NCBI GenBank assembly: GCA_014360495.1
Contig: JACIXR010000001.1
Location: 248,001 to 312,000 of the forward strand
DNA from: a bacterium
GTDB taxonomy: Bacteria; Armatimonadota; JACIXR01
Direction: 5' to 3'
Length of the DNA: 64,000 bases
Each line of letters begins with the position of its first letter. Position 1 is the first letter of the stretch. The notes below the pieces were generated by a model, which made no database searches, was not told the DNA's origin, and saw only the letters and a list, made by a program, of their open reading frames with translations. Below, piece after piece: positions 17,267 to 26,914 of the stretch. Made by a program: the position numbers and the translations under genes.

Positions 17267-19185
17267 TAAAAGCGTTGGCTATAGGTCAGATTAATCCATC
17301 TCCCCGGTCCCGGGTAAAAGACAAGGTCCTCGTATTCCTTGTCAAAGAGATTTTCAATTGAAAGCGTTAGCTTCCCATCGTTCCCTATCTTTTTGCCGAT
17401 TTTCAAGTTGAATAGAACGTAGCCTCCCACTTCCGTCGGAACAGTTACATTCCAAGGGTCACCTACCCAAGTGGGTTTATCCACATCGGTCTTCCTTGGT
17501 CCTACCGCTATCATCTCCAAATCATAACTCGTTTCCTGCTTTCCCTGGAGGGAAACACCCGCCTTCAGCATATTCTTCGGCATTGAGGTGCGAAATACCA
17601 CAACAAGGGGACGATTCTTAACCAAGTCTTTGGCATCCAAATAGGTGTAATTAATCCACCAAGTGCCGAAACTGGTTTCCCTCTCAAGTTCAACTTCCAA
17701 TCCTCTCAGACGCGCCTTACCTATGTTTTGATAGACATTATTGGCATCCGCTCCAATTATGTTGTCAAGCTTCGTTTGATAGAGGGACAAATTGAAATCA
17801 TAACCTGGGGAAAGCTTCCTCTCCCAATCAAGCTGATATGTCCAACCCGTTTCTGGTTTCAAGTTAGGGTTACCTACCCACATACCTACTCCGTAGAGCT
17901 CGTGTAAGTCAGCGAACCTCCTGTTTTTGGTAACAGCGAACCTTATCTTGCTGTTTTCCCCTTGCGGAATATGAACGCTGAAGAAAGGAGAGATTATGTT
18001 CTTTCCTGGCTTGGCGGTATCATAGCGAAGTGCGAGAGTATATGCCGTAAGTTTGGAGGTTAGGAATGTATTTTGGAGGAAAACCCATTTGAAAGTTTGG
18101 TTATGTTTCTCCCACATATAGCCCGGGATATTACCCAAATACTGAACATCCAACTGACCGGGTGTTCGGAATGTATCCCTTTGATAACCTATACCATATG
18201 TCCAAATTGTATTTGGATTCGGACGGAGATTGTATTGAAACTCCGTCTTCCAAAGAGAGTAGCGCCATGGCATGAATACTGGCTTTACATCTCCTGTCGT
18301 TTCTGAATACGATTTCCATGCCTGGTGACCTGAGAATGCATAGGGAGCGATTCTAAGGAAGTAATCGGCTCTCTCGCTAATCCGTTTCTTATAAGTTATT
18401 GAGCCGGTAGAGCGAGAATGTATCGTCCAATCTGCCTCCCACTTCTTTTTGGGGTTTGGTCCAGTTGGTCTATATCCCCAAATTAGCCCCGTCATAGAGG
18501 TGCCAGCAACTGTTAGTGTTGAGTCCTCCCCTAAGGAGAAATTCAGCTTCATTGAGGTTTCCGTGAGATTCTTCCTCTGATGTTGCCTCCAGCCAGAATG
18601 AAGACCCTTATTTATGGCGATGAAGTAGTTTCTCTCCTCGTTTCCGCCTCCTGCCCAGAGCTCATAAGTTTGTCTACCATATCCCCCGATAGTCAAGCTT
18701 GCCCCTGCTCCCGGATACTTATCCCCGCTTTTAAGAGTGAGGAGAATTATTCCACCTATGGTTGAGCCAGGGTATTGGGGAGGAGCGGGACCTTTTATTA
18801 TCTCAACTTTTTCAACCGCTGTGAGGGGCATCATATTCAAAACATAAGGCCTACCAATGGGAGAAAGTATTGCCCCCTCTACTAGTATCTGCGTCCACTT
18901 GCTATCATTGCTCCTCACTATAGGGATGGAAGCACAAAGAGCAGCTCCTATAGCGGTAGTTGTCCCCGAAGTTCTCTTCAAGACATCCGGAAGGGTCTGC
19001 ACATTCACCATCTTCTCAATCTTCTCAACCGGCACCTCCTCCACCTCAGCAGGCTTCTCCTTCTCCGCCTCCACTTCCACAGCGATGGAAATCTCCGGTA
19101 CCATCTCTTCAATCGTCTCATCCTGCGAGAAAGCAATTATGCTAAGGAAAAATATACTCGCTAAAATAAACAGCTTCGCCCTCAT
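17266..19185 (-). CDS. TonB-dependent outer-membrane receptor
   Basis: A 639-aa protein. A signal peptide (RAKLFILASIFFLSIIAFSQ) is followed by an acidic, Pro/Glu-rich segment (about 22-58). A plug domain spans about 60-155, with VNVQTLPDVLKRTSG, TQILVEGAIL and VEKVEIIKGPAPPQYPGSTIGGIILL. A 22-strand-type beta barrel follows, including ENLFDKEYEDLVFYPGPG, and the protein ends in an aromatic F (YSQRF). Such receptors import siderophores, cobalamin or glycans using TonB energy. No SusD, TonB or ExbBD is nearby, so the substrate is open. A strong GGAAGGAGG site lies at 19203-19193. The protein implies an outer membrane. Confidence 0.9.
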   Translation of the reverse strand: MRAKLFILASIFFLSIIAFSQDETIEEMVPEISIAVEVEAEKEKPAEVEEVPVEKIEKMVNVQTLPDVLKRTSGTTTAIGAALCASIPIVRSNDSKWTQILVEGAILSPIGRPYVLNMMPLTAVEKVEIIKGPAPPQYPGSTIGGIILLTLKSGDKYPGAGASLTIGGYGRQTYELWAGGGNEERNYFIAINKGLHSGWRQHQRKNLTETSMKLNFSLGEDSTLTVAGTSMTGLIWGYRPTGPNPKKKWEADWTIHSRSTGSITYKKRISERADYFLRIAPYAFSGHQAWKSYSETTGDVKPVFMPWRYSLWKTEFQYNLRPNPNTIWTYGIGYQRDTFRTPGQLDVQYLGNIPGYMWEKHNQTFKWVFLQNTFLTSKLTAYTLALRYDTAKPGKNIISPFFSVHIPQGENSKIRFAVTKNRRFADLHELYGVGMWVGNPNLKPETGWTYQLDWERKLSPGYDFNLSLYQTKLDNIIGADANNVYQNIGKARLRGLEVELERETSFGTWWINYTYLDAKDLVKNRPLVVVFRTSMPKNMLKAGVSLQGKQETSYDLEMIAVGPRKTDVDKPTWVGDPWNVTVPTEVGGYVLFNLKIGKKIGNDGKLTLSIENLFDKEYEDLVFYPGPGRWINLTYSQRF

Positions 19186-19213
19186 TTCTAAACCTCCTTC
19201 CTAAAAATTCTAT

Positions 19214-19244
19214 TTGTTTAAACAATACAAAATTTATATGTCAA
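19214..19244 (-). promoter_or_regulatory. TonB receptor promoter with overlapping palindrome
   Basis: On the minus strand, TTGACA (19244-19239) is followed after 16 nt by TTTAAA (19222-19217). A perfect 12-base palindrome TTGTTTAAACAA (19214-19225) covers the -10 box and could be an operator. No regulator is identified. Confidence 0.4.
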
Positions 19245-19300
19245 ATATTTATCATTAATTTGACTTTTTTGGTAAACGATTTTAAAAAATTTCCAATAGC

Positions 19301-19328
19301 TTGCAGAAACACAAAGGGGTAAGATAAT
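19301..19328 (+). promoter_or_regulatory. promoter of the 1169-aa glycosidase-like gene
   Basis: TTGCAG (19301-19306), 16 nt, GATAAT (19323-19328). It is followed by TTGGAGGTG at 19333-19341, so the predicted leader is only about 15 nt and carries the ribosome binding site. Confidence 0.4.
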
Positions 19329-19349
19329 CATATTGGAGGTGCTAATGGA

Positions 19350-22300
19350 TTGCGTTTAATCGCTTCTTGTATTATGAGTATTTTTCTTTTTGGTTCACCC
19401 CATTTGATAGGCGAATTAAGAAAGGGAGAGACGAGCATCGCTCTGATAAAGGAATGGGATAAAATAACGGGTTTCTCCTTGAAGGCTAAAGGAAAGCCCA
19501 TCGCCTCAATATACTGGGATAGCTTGGGCGTTCTTTATCCCACTCATTTTGAGGAAAAAGATGATTCGCTTCTCTTCCGAGATTTCAAAACTCATCCATC
19601 ATTTTCACTCAGCGATAGCTATTTGAAAATCTCCTTCTCTTCAAAAGATGACTATCCGGAGATTTATTTCCGCTTAAAGATAAAGGATTTTGACCTGCAA
19701 AAATGGGAATCCGCTTTCGGGAAAATTCCCTTCCATTTCCTCGCCTGTTCCTTGCCAGGCGCTTCAATCTTCCAGGGCGGTGGAGGATGGTCAATTGCCA
19801 CCCCGAACATAGACCCTTATCCCCTCCTTGGCATCACTCCTGAGGCAAGGAAAATCGCCTCTGAATGGTCGGAGAATTGGACATATGCTCCCTCAATTGA
19901 AGCCCACGCACAACCTGTTGCGGGCTTGTGGTACCCCGAAAAGAAGCTCTACATCGGCTATGCCTTCTATGAATCCCGATTAAAAGGAGAGCCACCTCCT
20001 CCTGTTGGTATGGCTTATTGTTGGAAGAGCAAGAAGGTTAATGAATTCCTTACCCTCGTCCTTCCCTATGCAAAACCCCATCGCAAGTTCCGTTATCCTC
20101 AAAAGGGTGATTTATTGGAGGGGCATTTCACCCTCCTTTATTCAACAAACCTTCCATCCGATTCCGACCCCAATCTATTCTGCAATGAGTTCGCCTGGCG
20201 AAGATATTACAACCTTATGCCCTCCGTTCCCAACTACAGCGACCTTTCCTGGCTACCAAGCCCATATAGAGTTGATGAATTTCGTCATCCACCCTTTTAC
20301 GGTCTTATCCAAGAACATCAGGGAGATGTCTTCATCAAAAAGGGCTCACTATTGGGAATAGGGACGAGCTGGCTATGGCCACTGGATTACTTCTATGAGA
20401 AGGAAGACAATGAAGCTTTGGAGATTCTCCATAGGGATTTGGAGAGATTGAAAGGCTATGCACGCCATATTGATATTGATGGTGACCATTGCGTTTACTG
20501 GCAATGGCCTCTTGAGGGAGATTGGCAAGATTTCTGGGGAAAGGGCGTGCCAACCCTCCACAATATTCACGGAACCCTCTGCGCTCTCGCATTTCTTGAT
20601 GCTTATCGCAACGAGAGAAATCCCGATTACCTTCCCTACATAGATGGAGCCCTCCTTTGGCTGAAGCACATCCTGTTTACGCGCAACTGCTATCCAGATG
20701 TTCCCGATGGGATGTTCGCATGGGATGCCGCTCCCTTTGCGACATTTTGCATAAAATACGCTGACACCTTCCGTAAAGATAGAAATAGAAAGGAGCTCGT
20801 CTCGCTTGCTGAAAGGTTAACTCGCAGTTTGGTCTATCGCTGTCTGGCTATGTTCAGTTCCGACAACAATCCCTTTGACAATATAGATTCATCTTGGATG
20901 ATGGGAGGGAACGCGGGAGAGTTTTGGATTGGCATAGGGAGCGCCAATGAGCTGTGGGAGATGACCGCTGGTGTTCTTCTCGCCTATATATCCACGGGAG
21001 ACCCGATACTAGGGCAGTATTTAAGGGGAATATTGGAAAGATGGCATTGGCTCTTTAGGGATTCTCCCTTCCACAAAAGAGTCTTGGATTGGGATGGTGA
21101 ATTTGCAGAGATTTGGGCGCTCTGCGATGGCGTCCCAGGTTATAAGAAGGACCAGAGAAGCAAATTCGGTGGCTTGTGGGGCGGTTTGGAGCAATTAATC
21201 TATCCGCCAAAGGGCGCTAAGGCGAGGGTTGTCTGTAGACAGAAATCGGCTCTCGCCTTCAATATAGAGGGAATCCATACGACTATTTCCCAATACAAAG
21301 CGGATGCGGAAGCTAATTTCTCATTTAAAATAAACAGCAAATTAAAAGGGAAATTCCCTCTCGCAATAACTTGGCCTTTCTCCGATTTAAGAAAGAAGAG
21401 AGTGAAGGTAAACGGGGAAATAATAAATCCCTTGGTTTTTGTTGATAGACCCGATACCGTTATCATCCCTCAAGTTGAGGATGGGGATTTAGTAGAGGTA
21501 GGGAATTTGAATTCCTCTACGCCGTTATTATCGTTGAGAATAGGAAAGGGAAGAAGGAGATGGGAAGCGATAAGTCCCTCCGAAGATTTTCAGCAAATCG
21601 ATTTGAGTAAGTTTGCGAATGTAAAGATAAGGAGGGATTGGCTTGATAATTCCACTTGGGCGGGATACGAGGGAGGATTGAAATGGCTCTTCGGCATCCC
21701 CTTCGTTTTAATTGAACCGGGATTAGATGACCATCCTTGTGCCTTTAGGGGAGAGATTCCCGTTAAGATTAAAGGAAAATGGGATTATATTTTCCTCCTT
21801 ATTGGAGGTATAAATCCCGATTCCCTTTTGCTTCTTAATTTCTCAAATAAAAAATCAAACAGTTTAGACTTAAGTAAAGCGGTGAGCGCTATTGATGGTT
21901 GGCCACCAATTTTTAGATGGAAGCTCTCGCTTATATATGCTCCTTTAAATGATAATTTGGAGAGCATAAAGGTAGAGAACTGTCTCTTATTCGCAGTAAC
22001 ATTGGCAAAGAAGACGAAGAATCTTGTCCTCTCCTTTAAGGCAATTGAGGAAATGCGAGAAGAGGAGAGGATGAAAAGGGAAAAGGAAAAGAGAAGCGCG
22101 CGAGTAGCGGAATATTTGAAGAAAATCGGGAAATGCGCCATTCTTCCCTTACCCCAAGGACACGATAACTCGCCTCCGGAAATCTTCTATTCAGCAGTTA
22201 AAGAGGGTTTACTTCACTTGCTCACACCAGAAGAATTCGTTGATAAAAGCGTTTTCAACGCCAAGAATTTCCCTATCCTCTTCGTTTTCGGAGACGAAAG

Positions 22301-22859
22301 CTACATTCAAACCGTCAGGGAATTTGGGGATGGTGATAGGGCGCTGATAGAGTATTTGAAAGGGGGAGGAACGATTGTATCGCTTGCTAACGGTCCAACC
22401 CCCTTTGCTTACAATGAGAAAGGGATTCTTCTTCCCTCATATGACCGCTTCGGCTTCACACTATGCGGGAGAGGAGGAACGAGACCTCCTAAAAATCCCT
22501 CAGCTTATGCCCCTTGGGAAAAACCACCTTTGGGAGAAAGATTTGTCTTTAGAAAGAATATCAGTCTGGAAATTTTAAAGAATCTGCCGGAGGAGTTTCC
22601 CTTCTACAATAGCGGTGACCTACGCTGGCGACCTATGGGAAACTTCTGGTCTCCTGAAGAGGCGGAATACATTCCTTTGATAACCCTTTACGATAGCAAG
22701 GGAGAGAATAGAGGGGACGGAGCGGTTATAGTGCGATTCAAAGGAGGCGTATTAGCCCCCGGTAGGGTGGTTTATGTCTGGTTTCGTTTATGGCAGGATG
22801 AGAGATTCGGCGATTATTTAATAGAGGATATAATAAAGGCATTGGCTGAAACGAAATAA
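19350..22859 (+). CDS. secreted large glycosidase-like protein, unassigned family
   Basis: 1169 aa from a TTG start at 19350, placed 8 nt after GGAGGTG. The ATG at 19345 is out of frame and stops after four codons. The N-terminus MRLIASCIMSIFLFGSPHLIG looks like a signal peptide. A beta-sandwich (about 20-250) is followed by a helical (alpha/alpha)6-type region at about 285-620 (VPTLHNIHGTLCALAFLDAY, GMFAWDAAPFATFCIKYAD, SSWMMGGNAGEFWIG). Further beta-domains follow, then a Rossmann-like segment (about 930-1060) with FPILFVFGDESY and EYLKGGGTIVSLANGPTPF. The layout suggests a polysaccharide-active enzyme, perhaps lyase-like or glycosidase. I do not recognise the family, and the catalytic residues are not evident. 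Confidence 0.55.
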   Translation: MRLIASCIMSIFLFGSPHLIGELRKGETSIALIKEWDKITGFSLKAKGKPIASIYWDSLGVLYPTHFEEKDDSLLFRDFKTHPSFSLSDSYLKISFSSKDDYPEIYFRLKIKDFDLQKWESAFGKIPFHFLACSLPGASIFQGGGGWSIATPNIDPYPLLGITPEARKIASEWSENWTYAPSIEAHAQPVAGLWYPEKKLYIGYAFYESRLKGEPPPPVGMAYCWKSKKVNEFLTLVLPYAKPHRKFRYPQKGDLLEGHFTLLYSTNLPSDSDPNLFCNEFAWRRYYNLMPSVPNYSDLSWLPSPYRVDEFRHPPFYGLIQEHQGDVFIKKGSLLGIGTSWLWPLDYFYEKEDNEALEILHRDLERLKGYARHIDIDGDHCVYWQWPLEGDWQDFWGKGVPTLHNIHGTLCALAFLDAYRNERNPDYLPYIDGALLWLKHILFTRNCYPDVPDGMFAWDAAPFATFCIKYADTFRKDRNRKELVSLAERLTRSLVYRCLAMFSSDNNPFDNIDSSWMMGGNAGEFWIGIGSANELWEMTAGVLLAYISTGDPILGQYLRGILERWHWLFRDSPFHKRVLDWDGEFAEIWALCDGVPGYKKDQRSKFGGLWGGLEQLIYPPKGAKARVVCRQKSALAFNIEGIHTTISQYKADAEANFSFKINSKLKGKFPLAITWPFSDLRKKRVKVNGEIINPLVFVDRPDTVIIPQVEDGDLVEVGNLNSSTPLLSLRIGKGRRRWEAISPSEDFQQIDLSKFANVKIRRDWLDNSTWAGYEGGLKWLFGIPFVLIEPGLDDHPCAFRGEIPVKIKGKWDYIFLLIGGINPDSLLLLNFSNKKSNSLDLSKAVSAIDGWPPIFRWKLSLIYAPLNDNLESIKVENCLLFAVTLAKKTKNLVLSFKAIEEMREEERMKREKEKRSARVAEYLKKIGKCAILPLPQGHDNSPPEIFYSAVKEGLLHLLTPEEFVDKSVFNAKNFPILFVFGDESYIQTVREFGDGDRALIEYLKGGGTIVSLANGPTPFAYNEKGILLPSYDRFGFTLCGRGGTRPPKNPSAYAPWEKPPLGERFVFRKNISLEILKNLPEEFPFYNSGDLRWRPMGNFWSPEEAEYIPLITLYDSKGENRGDGAVIVRFKGGVLAPGRVVYVWFRLWQDERFGDYLIEDIIKALAETK

Positions 22860-22938
22860 AGGGGTCCACATTATTCTATCATTTTAGCCGCTTGACCTTG
22901 CTTTTCTCCAATACCTTAAAAATTTCGGTTTGTGTCGT

Positions 22939-23017
22939 TTGCGAGCCCGCCAAAGGCGGGCGTGGCAATCTCTTCTTCTCTCGTTGCGATGGCTCCCACA
23001 AGGGAAGCGTGGCAATC
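22939..23017. repeat. two tandem REP-like palindromic units
   Basis: Unit 1 (22939-22970) reads TTGCGAG, then the hairpin GCCCGCC-AAA-GGCGGGC (22945-22961), then GTGGCAATC. Unit 2 (22984-23017) reads TTGCGATGGCTCCC-ACAA-GGGAAGCGTGGCAATC. Both share the 'TTGCGA...GTGGCAATC' ends. This is the only recognisable content of the 310-base gap 22860-23169 besides the uvrB promoter. Confidence 0.6.
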
Positions 23018-23124
23018 GCTTAAAGAAATAAACCAAAAAACCAAGATTGGTTCCACCAACACAGTTCGCAAATCTCACCGCCTTTACCTTGACAAAATTG
23101 GTTCCACTTCATATTTTTACAAAC

Positions 23125-23152
23125 TTGCCATAAAATGGGTGATTTGTATAAT
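23125..23152 (+). promoter_or_regulatory. uvrB promoter
   Basis: TTGCCA (23125-23130), 16 nt, TATAAT (23147-23152), 17 nt before ATG 23170. The leader would be about 11 nt with no ribosome binding site. An alternative is TTGACA (23089-23094), 17 nt, TATTTT (23112-23117), giving a longer leader. No SOS (LexA) box of the common types was recognised. Confidence 0.5.
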
Positions 23153-23169
23153 ATCATTTGGGATATAAA

Positions 23170-25173
23170 ATGCCACAGTTTAAGCTTGTCTCCGATTATA
23201 AACCCACGGGTGACCAACCCAAAGCTATAAGGGAACTCGTTGACGGATTAAGGAAGGGGTATAAGTATCAGACCCTCCTGGGCGTTACTGGCTCGGGAAA
23301 GACATTCACGATGGCTAACATAATCGCTGAGGTTCAGCGCCCCACCCTCGTCATAGCCCACAACAAAACCTTGGCAGCCCAGCTCTGCGCCGAATTCAAG
23401 CAGTTCTTCCCCTATAACGCGGTTGAGTATTTCGTCTCCTACTACGATTATTATCAACCAGAGGCTTATATTCCCGAGCTTGACCTCTACATTGAGAAGG
23501 ATTCCTCCATAAACGACGAGATAGACCGCCTACGCCACTCCGCAACCCAAGCGGTGATGAGCAGGAGGGATGTGATTGTCGTAGCCTCCGTCTCCTGTAT
23601 CTATGGACTGGGAACCCCAGAGGATTATAAAAGAATAACCCTCGCGATAAAAAAGGGAGAGGAAATGGACAGGGAGGAGATGCTTCTCCGCCTGGTGGAG
23701 ATGCAGTATGAGAGGAACGATTTCGCCCTTCAGAGGGGGAAATTCAGGGTGAGAGGGGATTCCGTGGAAATCTTTCCGATTGATGAGGAGGTAGTTTATC
23801 GCATAGAGTTCTTCGGGGATGAAGTGGAGAGAATCTTGGAGATAGACCCTATCAGCGGTGAACTGAGGAACGACCTTGATTATCTTTATCTCTTTCCCGC
23901 CACCCATTATGTCGCTCCCTGGGACAAGATAGAGCGGGCGATTGCCTCAATTGAAGAGGAATTGAAGGAAAGGCTCGCCTATTTTGAGAGTCAGGGGAAA
24001 TTTTTGGAAGCCCAGAGATTAAAAGCCCGCACCCTCCACGACCTTGAACTAATCAGGGAAATCGGCTACTGTCCGGGAATAGAAAATTACTCCCGCCATT
24101 TTGACGGTCGCCTTCCCGGGCAGCCTCCCTACACTTTAATTGACTACTTCCCTGAGGATTTCCTCCTCTTCATAGACGAATCCCATCAGACCATCCCCCA
24201 GCTTCACTCAATGTATGAGGGAGATAAATCCCGCAAAGATGCTCTTGTGGAATATGGCTGGCGTCTTCCATCAGCCTACGATAATCGCCCTCTAAAGTTT
24301 GAGGAATTTGAGAAGAAAATAAATCAGGTTATCTTCGTCTCCGCAACCCCTGGTCCCTATGAGCTCGCTCATTCGCAAAAGGTGGTTGAGCAGATTATAA
24401 GACCGACAGGTCTCGTTGACCCTGAGGTGGAAGTGCGTCCAACAAAAGGACAGATAGATGACCTAATCGGAGAGATAAGGAAGAGGGTGGAGAGAGGGGA
24501 AAGGGCATTGGTCACCACTCTCACGATTAAGATGGCTGAGGACCTCTCGGAATACCTGAGCGAATTGGGGATAAAGGTTCATTATCTTCACTCGGAGATA
24601 GAAACCCTTGATAGAGTGGGAATTTTGAGGGATTTAAGACTGGGGGTTTATGATGTTGTAGTGGGGGTAAATCTTCTAAGGGAGGGGTTGGATTTGCCGG
24701 AGGTATCATTAGTGGCAATATTGGATGCAGATAAGGAGGGTTTCCTGCGCTCGGAGACCTCGTTGATTCAGATGATTGGGAGGGCATCAAGGAATATAAA
24801 CGGCAAAGTGATAATGTATGCGGATACGATAACGGAATCTATGAGGAAGGCGATAGAGGAGACCAATCGGAGAAGGAAAATCCAAATGGAGTATAACGAG
24901 AAACACGGGATAACCCCGGAAACAATCAAGAAAGCGGTTCACGATATCCTTCAACAGAAGATGATTCAATTGGAGAAGGAACAATTAAAGGTGAGCGAGG
25001 AAGCAGCTTCCTATTTAGATGTTGACTATATCCTCTCCCGCATAGTTGAGCTGGAGCGGGAGATGAAGAAGGCGGCTGCTAATCTTGAATTCGAAAGGGC
25101 AGCTCAGCTAAGAGACGAAATCAAACGACTTAAGGAGCTTGTGTCCGCTCCCTCAGGCGGGAAGAGGGGCTGA
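23170..25173 (+). CDS. uvrB: excinuclease ABC subunit B
   Basis: 667 aa from ATG 23170 ([19 protein letters not shown]); a TTG at 23158 also opens the frame but lies at the predicted transcription start. It is the damage-verifying helicase-like subunit of nucleotide excision repair. Walker A GVTGSGKT lies at 38-45, followed by HNKTLAAQL and the DNA-threading beta-hairpin [10 protein letters not shown] (91-100). The DESH box is near 336, motif [11 protein letters not shown] is near 538, and the C-terminal UVR domain [20 protein letters not shown] binds UvrC. It is full length with all motifs intact. It faces the minus-strand HTH gene with no gap between the stop codons. uvrA and uvrC are not in the window. 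Confidence 0.97.
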   Translation: MPQFKLVSDYKPTGDQPKAIRELVDGLRKGYKYQTLLGVTGSGKTFTMANIIAEVQRPTLVIAHNKTLAAQLCAEFKQFFPYNAVEYFVSYYDYYQPEAYIPELDLYIEKDSSINDEIDRLRHSATQAVMSRRDVIVVASVSCIYGLGTPEDYKRITLAIKKGEEMDREEMLLRLVEMQYERNDFALQRGKFRVRGDSVEIFPIDEEVVYRIEFFGDEVERILEIDPISGELRNDLDYLYLFPATHYVAPWDKIERAIASIEEELKERLAYFESQGKFLEAQRLKARTLHDLELIREIGYCPGIENYSRHFDGRLPGQPPYTLIDYFPEDFLLFIDESHQTIPQLHSMYEGDKSRKDALVEYGWRLPSAYDNRPLKFEEFEKKINQVIFVSATPGPYELAHSQKVVEQIIRPTGLVDPEVEVRPTKGQIDDLIGEIRKRVERGERALVTTLTIKMAEDLSEYLSELGIKVHYLHSEIETLDRVGILRDLRLGVYDVVVGVNLLREGLDLPEVSLVAILDADKEGFLRSETSLIQMIGRASRNINGKVIMYADTITESMRKAIEETNRRRKIQMEYNEKHGITPETIKKAVHDILQQKMIQLEKEQLKVSEEAASYLDVDYILSRIVELEREMKKAAANLEFERAAQLRDEIKRLKELVSAPSGGKRG

Positions 25174-25677
25174 TTATTCAGAGGGCACTGGGGGTTCAGA
25201 GGGCTCTTCTGACTCACCGACATACTGTTGTAGAAGCTCGCCGACGAATTGTTTGAGAGTTTGTCCAACAAACTTCTTAAGAAGCACGGCTTCCTTTCCT
25301 TCCTTTATCTCCTTGAAGGCGAGCTTGGCGAAAGCTCCCGCTATATGCACCTTCAAATCCTTCTTTCCCCCCTCTTTAGACATTTCCTCTTCCATCTCCT
25401 GCAGTCTCTTCAGAGCGAGGTCGGCATTAGCTCTGAGAATGTTCCTCACAGTGTTTCTCGTCAAGCCTAAGAACTTCGCTATCTCGTCCTCAGTCTTCAT
25501 AAGCTCCTCTCTAAGAACGACGGCAAAGGAAGCTCTTGCAAGGGAAGGAAGCCAGGTAAGGGCGCGATACTCGGCGAGCTTGTGCAGTCCCCCCAAGAGG
25601 TCTATCGTCTTGAGGAAAACCCTTCCCGCTAAAAGCTCAATGTCATCGTCCTTGCGAATGGGTTCCACTATCATCAC
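25174..25677 (-). CDS. HTH protein with 'near-KaiC' regulatory domain
   Basis: A 167-aa probable DNA-binding protein. A helix-turn-helix is visible at about 62-80 (EDEIAKFLGLTRNTVRNIL). It is followed by a charged helix (about 85-105), a helical region (LKVHIAGAFAKLAFKEIKEG) and an acidic Pro/Ser tail. It closely resembles the small 'probable regulatory' proteins that occur next to KaiC-like ATPases (the TIGR03879-type domain, from memory), mostly in archaea and Aquificae. The ATG at 25677 overlaps the KaiC-like stop by four bases and uses GGAGGTGAG in the partner's 3' end. The two proteins are therefore made together and probably act as one sensory or regulatory unit. The target is unknown. 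Confidence 0.75.
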   Translation of the reverse strand: MMIVEPIRKDDDIELLAGRVFLKTIDLLGGLHKLAEYRALTWLPSLARASFAVVLREELMKTEDEIAKFLGLTRNTVRNILRANADLALKRLQEMEEEMSKEGGKKDLKVHIAGAFAKLAFKEIKEGKEAVLLKKFVGQTLKQFVGELLQQYVGESEEPSEPPVPSE

Positions 25678-26582
25678 TTCTCACCTCCTATTGGGTCAAG
25701 TATTTTCACGAGCCCTGTTTGGGTTATCTCCATAATATGGGTATAGGTATCGTGCCCGGAAAGCCTGCACCCATCTATCCTGAATAGGCGCACTATATCG
25801 CCGATTTCCTTCTTGTAGAGCTTTGCCTTATAGGATGAATCAACGAGTTCCTTGGCGAGGACCATCGTGCCATCAACTATGTGCCCTACCGCATAACCAC
25901 CAGCCGCCTCAGCCGTTAGCTCCTCGTGTCCGCTCCTCTTTTGCGATATCAGTATCGCCGTCTGATGCCACTTCTTGAGGAAATTGAAGATTCTCCTCAC
26001 AACAGCTCTCGCCATCATCTCTTTGTTCTCATATAGACCAGTTATTGAATCTATCACCGTGAACTTGACCTTATAGTTCTGGATAACATAGGCAAGAGTG
26101 GCGAGAAGTTCCTGAATGTTCTCCCGCAGATTGCCATAAGATGCTGCGTCTATTATGAGGATGTTATCGGAGAAATCGTTTAAATCATAACCCATTGCTT
26201 GAGCTCTCAATCTCAAACCGCTGACGAGAAAGGGAGCGGGTGATTCAACCGTTATGAAAGCAACCTTCTCTCCCCTCCTCGCTTGTGCAACTGTGAATTG
26301 TTCAGCCATCAATGACTTCCCCGTATCGGATACGCCTGTGAGATTGAAAACGGAATAGGCGGGTAAACCACCAAGCGTTTTCCTTGTCAATTTACCATCC
26401 ACCGATTCAACTGTGAAGAAAAGGTCATCCAAACCCTCAATACCGGTGGGAATGCCGACGATTTTGGGAGCTTTGGCGAGGGCTTCCTTAGCTGTGAAGA
26501 TACTGCGCTTATCAGGCTGAGGAAACTCCCTCTCCTCTGCTTCAAAACTTGCTCTTTCTAACTCCTCTCTTTCCATTGCCAT
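25674..26582 (-). CDS. KaiC-like RecA-superfamily ATPase
   Basis: 302 aa from ATG 26582. The start is chosen for the strong GGAGGTGG at 26597-26590; a longer frame to 26633 lacks such a site. A single KaiC domain: Walker A GVSDTGKS (83-90), the catalytic-type Glu E113 in ITVESPAPF, Walker B FTVIDSI (D178), and HQTAILISQKRSG. Unlike cyanobacterial KaiC it has one ATPase domain and no visible autophosphorylation tail. The closest relatives I recall are archaeal 'KaiC domain protein' families found with near-KaiC HTH partners, which is exactly the next gene. It is probably a regulatory ATPase. No flanking gene shows what it controls. Confidence 0.82.
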   Translation of the reverse strand: MAMEREELERASFEAEEREFPQPDKRSIFTAKEALAKAPKIVGIPTGIEGLDDLFFTVESVDGKLTRKTLGGLPAYSVFNLTGVSDTGKSLMAEQFTVAQARRGEKVAFITVESPAPFLVSGLRLRAQAMGYDLNDFSDNILIIDAASYGNLRENIQELLATLAYVIQNYKVKFTVIDSITGLYENKEMMARAVVRRIFNFLKKWHQTAILISQKRSGHEELTAEAAGGYAVGHIVDGTMVLAKELVDSSYKAKLYKKEIGDIVRLFRIDGCRLSGHDTYTHIMEITQTGLVKILDPIGGEK

Positions 26583-26659
26583 CGCAAACCACCTCCATTT
26601 AATATTTTTTAACGCATAAAAAAGAAAAGTCAAAAATCAACAAATAAAAAATAGTTTAA

Positions 26660-26830
26660 ATTGCTTCTTCGCTACGCTCCTCGCAGCTACCGCTCGTAAT
26701 GAGTAAGGAGCTAAATGTCATTGCAAGTCCGACAAAGGAAGGCATGACAATTTCATTCCTTAGCTACGATTAAATACGAGATTGCGAGCCTGACTGCTTA
26801 CGCAGTCAGGCTCGCAATGACAGTGAGGTT
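26660..26830. repeat. REP-like repeat cluster with a 17-bp perfect hairpin
   Basis: The gap 26583-26914 has no gene. It holds a degenerate copy (TTGCTTCTTCGCTACGCTCC, from 26661) and a perfect 17-bp inverted repeat at 26781-26797 and 26802-26818 (ATTGCGAGCCTGACTGC, loop TTAC) followed by GACAGTGAGG. The ends resemble the units at 22939 and 28216. There is no T run on either side, so it is not a standard terminator. Confidence 0.6.
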
Positions 26831-26914
26831 CTTACCTCGCTATGGAAGGAATTGACACTGAAACCTATACCCATAGATGCGAGTTTACTTTTTGGTGATA
26901 AACCTTCAATCCCT

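Noticed and set aside
17266-19185. SusC-type receptor of a SusCD utilisation locus
   Set aside because: No SusD-like gene is adjacent. The protein is shorter than typical SusC and lacks an N-terminal carboxypeptidase-like domain, so only a general TonB receptor is claimed.
26781-26818. 17-bp perfect hairpin considered as an intrinsic terminator for the MFS gene
   Set aside because: Neither strand has a T run after the stem. The ends match REP-like units elsewhere in the window, so it is listed as a repeat.
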